Shown here: in pieces, positions 44,872-51,240 of the stretch
How the letters are laid out: each line of letters begins with the position of its first letter
How positions within the stretch are numbered: position 1 is the first letter of the stretch
Assembly (NCBI GenBank): GCA_963743275.1
Contig: CAVUPB010000008.1
Location: forward strand, 124,001-188,000
DNA from: JALYLC01 sp963743275
Lineage (GTDB): Bacteria; Actinomycetota; Thermoleophilia; Gaiellales; JALYLC01
Direction: 5' to 3'
DNA: 64,000 nt
The notes under the pieces: generated by a model
Seen by the model: only the letters and a program-made list of their open reading frames with translations
What the model was told of the DNA's origin: nothing
The model's database searches: none
Program-made: the position numbers and the translations under genes

Positions 44872-45797
44872 GGATCTGCATCGTCGGCTGCGGCGCGGTC
44901 GGCTCGCTCTTCGCGGCCAACCTCGCGACCCTCGACGACGTCGAGGTGTGGGCCTTCGACCTCTCGCAGCCGCACGTGGACGCGATCAACGCGGCCGGCC
45001 TGCGGCTCACCGGCGCAGGCTCGGTGCACGCCCGCCTGCGCGCCACGAGCGATCCGGCCGAGCTGCCGGCCTGCGAGCTCGGCATCGTCGCCACGAAGGC
45101 GATGCACGCCGAGCCGGCGATCGCCGCGACCGCGCACGCGTTCGCCGGCGGCGCCGTCGCCTCCGTCATGAACGGCGTCGGCAACGAGGAGGCGCTGGCG
45201 CGCCACGTCGGGCGCGTGATCCGCGGCACGACCTTCCCGGCCGGCAAGGTCCTGGAACCGGGCGTCGTCCAGTGGGACGTGAAGGGCGACACGACGTTCG
45301 GGCCGTTCGAGCCGCAGCCGGCCACGGCCGGCGAGGTCGAGCGGCTGGCCGACGCGTGCACCCGGGCGGGCATGCCGGCGCACGCGGTCGCCGACGCCCG
45401 GCCGGCGCAGTGGCGCAAGGTCATCTTCAACGCGGCCTCGAATCCGCTCGGCGCGCTCACGGGCCTCACGCACGGGCGCGTCTGCGAGCGGCCCGATCTG
45501 CGGGCGCTGGTGAGCGGCCTGATCGACGAGGGCAAGGCGGTCGCCGGAGCCCAGGGCATCGTGCTCGACTCCGACCCCGAGGCGCTGATCGATCACGCCG
45601 CCAAGCCCGAGGTGGGCTACAACCACAAGGCCAGCATGCTCCAGGACGTCGAGGCGCGGCGACGCACCGAGATCGACTACCTGAACGGCGGCATCGTCAG
45701 CTTCGGCGCGCGCCTCGGGGTGCCGACGCCGCTCAACGAAACCATCGCTGCGCTGATCCGCGGCATCGAGGCGTCGTGGACGCAGGGGGTCACCTGA
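44868..45797 (+). CDS. Ketopantoate reductase family (PanE/ApbA-like) dehydrogenase, second copy
   Basis: This 309-residue paralogue of the enzyme at 39192 shares the loop ICIVGCGAVGSLFAANLA, the lysine block WRKVIFNAASNPLGALTGL and KASMLQDVEARRRTEIDYLN. It differs by about a 20-residue longer segment before that block (around SDPEALIDHAAKPEVGYNH). The two copies flank the transporter genes and probably act on different intermediates. It is coupled on both sides: ATGA with livM upstream and TGATG with the M24 gene downstream. Confidence 0.9.
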   Translation: MRICIVGCGAVGSLFAANLATLDDVEVWAFDLSQPHVDAINAAGLRLTGAGSVHARLRATSDPAELPACELGIVATKAMHAEPAIAATAHAFAGGAVASVMNGVGNEEALARHVGRVIRGTTFPAGKVLEPGVVQWDVKGDTTFGPFEPQPATAGEVERLADACTRAGMPAHAVADARPAQWRKVIFNAASNPLGALTGLTHGRVCERPDLRALVSGLIDEGKAVAGAQGIVLDSDPEALIDHAAKPEVGYNHKASMLQDVEARRRTEIDYLNGGIVSFGARLGVPTPLNETIAALIRGIEASWTQGVT

Positions 45798-46909
45798 TGG
45801 ATCTCAAGAGCGAGCTCGAGCGCCGCTACGCGAACGTGCGCGCCGCCATGGCCCTGCGCGGCCTCGACGCGCTGATCGTCTCGGGCAGCGAGTACAGCGG
45901 CTTCGAGGGCGCCGTGACGTACCTCTCGGGCTTCCAGATCGTGCACCGCTACGCCTACGTCGTCGTCCCGGCCGACGGCGAGCCGGTCATCGTCTTCCCG
46001 ACCGAGGCGCGCTACGTCGGCGAGCACGGCACGACCCCGCTCGAGCAGATCTTCGCCGACCGCCCGGGCGCCGAGATCGCCGCGCGGGCGACGGCCGCGG
46101 GCTGGAAGCGCATCGGCGTGTTCGGGCTCGACTACATCATGAACGTGCGCGACCGCTCGGCCATGGACGCGCTCGAGCTCGTCCCGTTCGAGGTCGAGTT
46201 CGACCTCGCGCGCGCGGTCAAGAGCAAGGCCGAGCTGGAGTCGGTGCGCGACTCGGTGCGCATCAACCAGCGCGGCTTCGAGGTCTTCTTCGACGCCTAC
46301 GAGCCCGGCCGCAGCGCGGCCGAGGTGATGGGCGCGGCCGAGGGCTACTTCGTGAGCGAGGGCTGCGGCCGGCTGACGATGAACATGGTGCTGACCGCTC
46401 CCGGGCGGAGCGGCATGGCCCTGCCGGAGTTCAAGATCGCGCGCAAGGAGGAGATCCTCGGCGACTTCCTCCTGCCCTCGCTCGAGGTCGCCGGGCCGGG
46501 CATGCACTGGGTCGAGGTCTCGCGCGCGGTCGGATCTGCGGCGGCGGTGCTGACCGATCACACGAAGCGCCAGATGGAGGCCTACTCGGAGTACTACGAG
46601 GCGGCCAAGGGCGCGCTGCGGCCCGGCGCGAGCTGCCACGACGTGCACCGCGCGGTCTCCGCCGGATTCTCGGCGCGCGGGTACCAGCTCGGGCACGTCA
46701 CGGGGCACTCGATCGGCATGACGATGATCGAGTTCCCGAAGATCGGCGAGGGCGTCGAGACCGAGCTCGCGGAGGACATGGTCTTCTCGCTGCACCCGCA
46801 CGCGATCGCCGACAGCGGCGACTGCCTCTACATGCAGGACACGTGGCTCGTGACCGCGAGCGGCGGCGAGCCCCTCGCGACCCTGCCGATGCAGATCTTC
46901 CTCAAGTAG
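45797..46909 (+). CDS. M24-fold protein without metal ligands (creatinase/ectoine-hydrolase-like)
   Basis: This 370-residue protein has an N-terminal creatinase-like domain and a C-terminal pita-bread domain, but the dinuclear metal site is lost. No D...D pair is found where EILGDFLLPSLEVAGPG lies; GHVTGHSIGMTMIEFP keeps the histidines; the later glutamates read VFSLHPHAI and CLYMQDTWL. Metal-free members of this fold hydrolyse C-N bonds in creatine (creatinase) and ectoine (DoeA/EutD). A similar amidine or amide hydrolysis is plausible. It is the last gene of the transporter operon. Confidence 0.87.
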   Translation: MDLKSELERRYANVRAAMALRGLDALIVSGSEYSGFEGAVTYLSGFQIVHRYAYVVVPADGEPVIVFPTEARYVGEHGTTPLEQIFADRPGAEIAARATAAGWKRIGVFGLDYIMNVRDRSAMDALELVPFEVEFDLARAVKSKAELESVRDSVRINQRGFEVFFDAYEPGRSAAEVMGAAEGYFVSEGCGRLTMNMVLTAPGRSGMALPEFKIARKEEILGDFLLPSLEVAGPGMHWVEVSRAVGSAAAVLTDHTKRQMEAYSEYYEAAKGALRPGASCHDVHRAVSAGFSARGYQLGHVTGHSIGMTMIEFPKIGEGVETELAEDMVFSLHPHAIADSGDCLYMQDTWLVTASGGEPLATLPMQIFLK

Positions 46910-46997
46910 GCCGTGCACGATTGGGGTCAGACCCCAATCGTGCCGGCGCCGAACTTCATGCACGATTGGGGTCTGACCCCAATCGTGCACGGCCTAC
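46906..46997. repeat. 92-base inverted duplication spanning two convergent stop codons
   Basis: A 37-base block beginning with the TAG stop of the M24 gene (46907-46943) is repeated exactly in inverted form (46960-46996), where it begins with the TAG stop of the convergent GntR gene. Each block holds a GCACGATTGGGGTC/GACCCCAATCGTGC hairpin with perfect 14-base arms. A 16-base spacer separates them. The form suits a bidirectional transcription terminator and also a paired REP-type (BIME-like) element. The same core recurs at 25022-25107 and 41348-41381. Confidence 0.85.
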
Positions 46998-47662
46998 TCG
47001 GCCGGGAAGATCGCCGGCGAGCCGAGCTGGGCGGCCACGAGGTTGGCCGTGGTCGTGAGATGGCGGCGGAGCTCCTCGCCGGCGGCGGCGCCGTCGCCGG
47101 CGGCGCAGGCCGCGAGGATGCGCTCGTGCTCGCGCTGGCGCTCGCGCACGATGCCGGGGCTCTGCACGGAGAGCTCGCGGTAGCGCTCGCTGTTGTCCCA
47201 GGCCGGGCGGATCAGGCGCACGAGCCAGTCGGAGCCCGAGGCGTTGTAGAGCGTGAAGTGGAATGCGTCGTGCGCGGCGCGCGCGGCGGGCCGGTCGCCG
47301 CGCTCGCGGCACAGCGTGTAGCTCTCGAGCGCCGCCTGCGCGCGCTCGACGTCCGCCGGTGTGATCCGCGTCGACGCGCGTGCGACGGCCAGGGGCTCGA
47401 GCGCGAGGCGCGCCTCGTAGGTGTCGCGCAGGTCGCCGACGTCGAGCTCCTTGACGCGGGAGCCGCGGTGGGCGACGTGCACGGCGAGCCCGAGCGACTC
47501 GAGCTTGCGCACCGCCTCGCGCACGGGCGAGATGCTCGTGCCGAGCGAGCGCGCGAGCTCCTCGAGGCGCAGCGGCGCGCCCGACTCGAGCTCGCCCGAG
47601 AGGATGCGCTCGCGCAACTCGGCCGTCGCGGCATCGGCTAGTGTCGCGATGCCCGACCGCAT
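46994..47662 (-). CDS. GntR-family regulator with FCD domain
   Basis: This 222-residue FadR-subgroup regulator has a winged helix-turn-helix (about 10-75, LARSLGTSISPVREAVRKLE) and a helical FCD effector domain with the metal-type pattern AHDAFHFTLYNASG and EHERILAACAAGDG. The ATG at 47662 gives the usual length and leaves the TGATCA motif upstream; an ATG at 47707 would place the motif in the coding region. It is convergent with the transporter operon and is the best candidate regulator of the TGATCAA-marked operons. Confidence 0.9.
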   Translation of the reverse strand: MRSGIATLADAATAELRERILSGELESGAPLRLEELARSLGTSISPVREAVRKLESLGLAVHVAHRGSRVKELDVGDLRDTYEARLALEPLAVARASTRITPADVERAQAALESYTLCRERGDRPAARAAHDAFHFTLYNASGSDWLVRLIRPAWDNSERYRELSVQSPGIVRERQREHERILAACAAGDGAAAGEELRRHLTTTANLVAAQLGSPAIFPAE

Positions 47663-47688
47663 ATCCAGGCTGGCTCCCACCACCGCCC

Positions 47689-47714
47689 ATCGTACCCGGT
47701 TGATCATGTGTCAA
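47689..47714 (-). promoter_or_regulatory. Putative GntR promoter with embedded TGATCA operator
   Basis: On the minus strand TTGACA (47714-47709) is followed by ATGATCAA and then TACGAT (47694-47689). The spacing is only 14 bases, shorter than the usual 16-18, so the -10 call is weak. The ATGATCAA motif sits between the two boxes, where a bound repressor would block transcription, which suits autoregulation. Confidence 0.4.
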
Positions 47715-47883
47715 GAAGCCCCGATCAGGAGCCGCGCAGCTGTCCCGCCGGCGGACTGACGAGACGCCCGCCTCGCCGGCCGATCCCGCCCGCCCGCGCG
47801 CGGGACTGCTGCTCGACGACCTGGCGGCGCAGCTCAACCGCTTCCGCCTCCTGCCGGGAGGCTCGGACGCCGATGCCGAGCGC

Positions 47884-48627
47884 GTGCTCGCAGGGCTGAC
47901 GCCCGCCTCGCCGCGCGAGCGCGAGGCCACGAAGGAGCTCGCCGACCGGCAGATCCTCGCGCATCCCGACCGCTTCGAGGACGCGCACCATCTCGTGGTC
48001 AAGGCGCTCGAGGTGTTCGACCGCCATGGCTGGCGGGGGCCGAAGCTCCCGCGCCGGCTCGGCCCGCTGCGCCCGCTCGCGCAGGTCGGCGTCGAGCAGG
48101 TGACGCACGTGATCGTGCGGTCGTACGCCCGCACCGTGGCCAACTCGATGCGCCGGCTCTACGAGCGCCGCGAGGCGCAGTGCGCGTACGACCAGCCCGA
48201 GCGGCGCCTGCTGGCCCGCGCGCGCATCGCGATGACGCGACTGGCGCCCGACTTCGGCGGCGGCGGGGGCGGCCTTCCCCGCTTCCTGCTCGGAGGCGCC
48301 GTGCTCTCGGGTCTGGTCTCGGCCGCCCGCCAGGTCCACGGGCTCTCGAGCGGCGGCGTCGTCGTCTGGTTCGGGCTCGGATTCGGCGCGGCGCTCGTCT
48401 TCGCGATCGTCGCGTGGATCATCGTGCAGGGCGCGGCCGTCGCCCATCGCCGCTCGCGGCTCATGCTGCACGAGCCGCTCGCTGCGCTCTGGGAGACGAT
48501 CGGCGCGTGCGGCGAGCCGCCGCGCGACGACTCGATGACGTTCGCGGCGATCGGGATCGCCCTGACGGCCGTCGCCTGGTTCGTGACGCCCGCGATCGTC
48601 GCGGCCGTGTTCTACCTCAGCCGGTAG
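47884..48627 (+). CDS. Unknown membrane protein
   Basis: I do not recognise this family. The first part is charged and helical (EREATKELADRQILAHPDRF, then basic segments with LPRRLGPLRPLAQVGVEQV). It is followed by a glycine run, two membrane segments (about 140-185) and a third at the C-terminus (MTFAAIGIALTAVAWFVTPA). The GTG at 47884 is the first standard start, yet protein-like sequence (AGLLLDDLAAQLNRFRLLPG) continues upstream in frame to about 47743 without a start codon. The true start may be non-standard or lost by a base error. Confidence 0.65.
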   Translation: MLAGLTPASPREREATKELADRQILAHPDRFEDAHHLVVKALEVFDRHGWRGPKLPRRLGPLRPLAQVGVEQVTHVIVRSYARTVANSMRRLYERREAQCAYDQPERRLLARARIAMTRLAPDFGGGGGGLPRFLLGGAVLSGLVSAARQVHGLSSGGVVVWFGLGFGAALVFAIVAWIIVQGAAVAHRRSRLMLHEPLAALWETIGACGEPPRDDSMTFAAIGIALTAVAWFVTPAIVAAVFYLSR

Positions 48628-48720
48628 CGCCCAAACCGCGGCGCCGACCCGTCCGTAGACCAGTGGTACGCCCCGCCCGCACCCGCGGGCGGCCATCTAC
48701 GACCGTTGGGATACCCCAAG

Positions 48721-49089
48721 ATGAACCGCACCAGCCTGCTCACCACCGCCGCGATCACCGCGAGCCTCGCGTTCGCCGCCCCGGCCCTCGCGGCCCAGAC
48801 CGCCTCGACCCCGCTCGCCGGCAGCGTCGGCCCGGGCTTCACGATCAAGCTCACGAAGAGCGGCAAGGCCGTCAAGACCCTGAAGCCGGGCTCGTACACG
48901 ATCACCGTCAAGGACAACTCGAGCTCGCACGACTTCCACATCTTCGGTCCGGGCGTCCAGAAGGTCGTCACGACCGTTCCGTTCGTCGGCACCAAGAAGG
49001 TCACCGTGACGCTCAAGGCCGGCAAGTACACGTTCCAGTGCGATCCGCATGCCGCGGCCGGCATGAAGGGCACGTTCACGGTCAAGTAG
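48721..49089 (+). CDS. Exported cupredoxin (plastocyanin-like) protein
   Basis: This 122-residue protein has a signal peptide (MNRTSLLTTAAITASLAFAA, cleavage near ALA-AQT) and a single beta-barrel domain. The type-1 copper ligands are visible: histidine in SSSHDFHIFG, and cysteine, histidine and methionine in FQCDPHAAAGMKGTF at the end. It would carry an electron outside the membrane. No redox partner is adjacent. The ATG follows an AAG-rich spacer without a strong ribosome site. Confidence 0.88.
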   Translation: MNRTSLLTTAAITASLAFAAPALAAQTASTPLAGSVGPGFTIKLTKSGKAVKTLKPGSYTITVKDNSSSHDFHIFGPGVQKVVTTVPFVGTKKVTVTLKAGKYTFQCDPHAAAGMKGTFTVK

Positions 49090-49158
49090 CGGCGTCCCTG
49101 CCGGCTTCTCCTGCCCGCTAGAGTCGGCGCCCAGGAAGCACCTCGAGAGGGAGCGGAG

Positions 49159-49836
49159 ATGGCCGAACACGGGGCGCGCAGCGCCTGGGATCTGGCGCTG
49201 CTGGAGCGGCTCGAGAAGCTCTACGTGGCGGTCGTCTCCGACTGCCTCGACGCGGTCGAGGTGCGGAGCAACCTGCTCGCGCCCCGTGTCCGCTCGCTCT
49301 ACCCGGGAGCCGTCGTCGCCGGCTACGCGCTCACGGTCCACGCCGTCCAGGTCGACGCGATCCCGCGGGAGCGCGAGCGCTGGTATGCGGGCGAGCTCGC
49401 CGCCGTCGACTCGCAGCAGCCGGGCGACGTGCTCGTCGTGTCGTCGTGCGAGGGCTCGTTCTGGGGCGAGCTGCTCGCCACCGCCTCGCGCTTCCGCGGC
49501 GCGCGCGGCCTCGTGGGCGACTGCTACACGCGCGACACCGCCGCGCTGATCGCCATGCGCTCGCCGACGTTCGTCGCGGGCTCGCTGGCCTACGACTCGC
49601 TCGGGCGCATCGACGTCGAGGCGGTCGGCGTGCCGATCGAGTGCGCAGGCGTCACGGTGCACCCCGGCGACCTCGTGCTCGGCGACGACGACGGCGTTGC
49701 GATCATCCCGCACGGCGTCGCCGAGGAGGTCGTCCTCCTGGCGGAGGAGAAGGTCGCGAGCGAGAACCTGGTGCGCGAGCGCCTGGCGCAGGGGATGCCC
49801 GTCGCCGAGGCGTTCCGCACCTACGGCGTGCTCTGA
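49159..49836 (+). CDS. RraA-like protein (HMG/CHA aldolase family)
   Basis: This 225-residue protein has the RraA/4-hydroxy-4-methyl-2-oxoglutarate aldolase fold, often misannotated as dimethylmenaquinone methyltransferase. The active-site GLVGDCYTRDTAAL gives the conserved glycine, arginine and aspartate, and GELLATASRFRGARG the phosphate/oxo-acid loop. PGDLVLGDDDGVAIIP is the other signature block. Members are either class II pyruvate aldolases or RNase E regulators; aldolase action is more likely in an actinobacterium. A GGGAGCGGAG ribosome site precedes the ATG. Confidence 0.88.
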   Translation: MAEHGARSAWDLALLERLEKLYVAVVSDCLDAVEVRSNLLAPRVRSLYPGAVVAGYALTVHAVQVDAIPRERERWYAGELAAVDSQQPGDVLVVSSCEGSFWGELLATASRFRGARGLVGDCYTRDTAALIAMRSPTFVAGSLAYDSLGRIDVEAVGVPIECAGVTVHPGDLVLGDDDGVAIIPHGVAEEVVLLAEEKVASENLVRERLAQGMPVAEAFRTYGVL

Positions 49837-49900
49837 CGGTGCCGGCGGACGGCGGCTACGCGCTCGCGTTCGCCGGAGCGCCAGCCCGGCACCCTGAGGT

Positions 49901-49924
49901 CCGGGGCGGGCTTGCCCGCCCCGG
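49901..49924 (+). terminator. GC-rich hairpin after the RraA-like gene
   Basis: CCGGGGCGGGC and GCCCGCCCCGG form perfect 11-base arms around TT, 65 bases after the RraA-like stop and just before the next start at 49947. There is no T-run, as is common for hairpins in GC-rich Actinobacteria. Confidence 0.45.
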
Positions 49925-49946
49925 GGCGGTCGCGTACGCTCCTCGG

Positions 49947-50348
49947 ATGCCTGACGAGCCCTACGACTTCCTGCGCGGAGTCGATCTCTTCTCCGACGTC
50001 TCCGACAAGGACCTGCGCGTGATCGCGACGTCGATGAAGCGGCGCACGTTCGCGCCCGGCGAGCACATCGTCTCGGAGGGCGAGGGCGGCGTGGGCTTCT
50101 TCTTCGTCGAGTCGGGCACGCTCGCGGTCAGCCTCGACGGCGCGCGCCGCGCGACGCTCGGCCCCGGCGACCACTTCGGCGAGATCGCGCTGCTCTCGGG
50201 CGCCCAGCGCACGGCCACGGTGAGCGCCGAGACGGACGTCGTCTGCTGGGGCATGCCGGCCTGGAACTTCCGCCCGCTCGTGCGCGAGCAGCCGAGCGTC
50301 ACGGTCAAGCTGCTGGAGCGCATGGCGCGCCAGCTCTCCGGGCTCTAA
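49947..50348 (+). CDS. Cyclic-nucleotide-binding domain protein (Crp-type sensor only)
   Basis: This 133-residue protein consists of one cNMP-binding domain without a DNA-binding part. LRGVDLFSDVSDKDLRVIA opens the domain, GEHIVSEGEGGVGFFFVESG and the phosphate-binding cassette GDHFGEIALLSGAQRTATVS follow. The cassette keeps the GE and RTA motif needed to bind the phosphate. It probably acts as a small sensor that affects a partner protein. It stands alone between the RraA-like and DUF2269 genes. Confidence 0.9.
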   Translation: MPDEPYDFLRGVDLFSDVSDKDLRVIATSMKRRTFAPGEHIVSEGEGGVGFFFVESGTLAVSLDGARRATLGPGDHFGEIALLSGAQRTATVSAETDVVCWGMPAWNFRPLVREQPSVTVKLLERMARQLSGL

Positions 50349-50462
50349 GAGGCCTTCAACGCGTAAGCGCCGGGGGCATGTAGTGGCGCTTGACTCCGTC
50401 CGGTGCCTGCTGTTCACTCTGCCCACACATGAGCCGGCCCTCGACGAGCACGGGTGAATTGC

Positions 50463-51038
50463 ATGGAATCTGCGCAGGCTGCTGAGGTCCCGGCTGTCGG
50501 CAAGCTGAGCAACACGACGCTCCTCACGGGGCTCGTGCTGCTCGTCGGCTCGATCCTCTTCCTGTGGTACGCGCCCAACTCCTACCAGGTCTACAAGGCC
50601 CTGCACGTGATCGCGATCGTGATCTGGGTCGGCGGCGACATCACGCTCACCACGCTCGGCATCGTGTTCGAGCGGCGCAACGACGGGCCGACGCTCGCGG
50701 CCCTCGGCAAGATGGGCACCTGGATCGGGACGCGCATCTACACGCCCGCGCTGTTCGCCGTGTTCGCGTTCGGCGTCGCCCTCATGGAGAAGGGCAACTA
50801 CGACTGGTGGGGCGTCTTCTGGATCGACTTCGCGCTCGCCGGCTGGTTCGTCGCGGCGTGCGTCGGCGTCGGCTTCGTCGGCCCCGAGCTGGGGCGGATC
50901 GACGAGGCGGCGCAGAAGTTCGGGCCGCAGTCGGCCGAGGTGGGCCGCCGGGTGCAGCGGCTCTTCATGATCTTCCGCTTCGACACCGCGCTGCTCGTCC
51001 TGATCGTGCTCGACATGGTCGCCAAGCCGTCGTTCTGA
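50463..51038 (+). CDS. DUF2269-type integral membrane protein
   Basis: This 191-residue membrane protein has about four hydrophobic segments (TTLLTGLVLLVGSILFLWYA, then KALHVIAIVIWVGGDITLTT, PALFAVFAFGVALM, ALAGWFVAACVGVGFVGPEL, and a last one at the end). The HVIAIVIWVGG motif with GRIDEAAQKFG between segments resembles the DUF2269 family of unknown function. The ATG at 50463 is chosen over a GTG nine bases upstream. Confidence 0.75.
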   Translation: MESAQAAEVPAVGKLSNTTLLTGLVLLVGSILFLWYAPNSYQVYKALHVIAIVIWVGGDITLTTLGIVFERRNDGPTLAALGKMGTWIGTRIYTPALFAVFAFGVALMEKGNYDWWGVFWIDFALAGWFVAACVGVGFVGPELGRIDEAAQKFGPQSAEVGRRVQRLFMIFRFDTALLVLIVLDMVAKPSF

Positions 51039-51124
51039 CGGCTCCGCGCCGTGAACAACCTCGCCGAGCGGCAAGATCCTGAAGCGCGCGATCGACCGCG
51101 CACCGCTGCGCCGGTCGCTGGACG

Positions 51125-51144
51125 CCGGAGGCCCCCGCCTCCGG
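51125..51144 (+). terminator. Hairpin after the DUF2269-type gene
   Basis: CCGGAGGC and GCCTCCGG form perfect eight-base arms around CCCC, 87 bases downstream of the DUF2269-type stop and before the next gene at 51241. It is terminator-like but without a T-run. Confidence 0.4.
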
Positions 51145-51240
51145 AATAGAGCAGCACTCGCCGTTCCCGCCGCCCCGGCGGCCACGGCGGTAGGTTCTCA
51201 CGGCGCACGGACGTGCGCCCGAAGCGCGAGGTGGTGTCGC

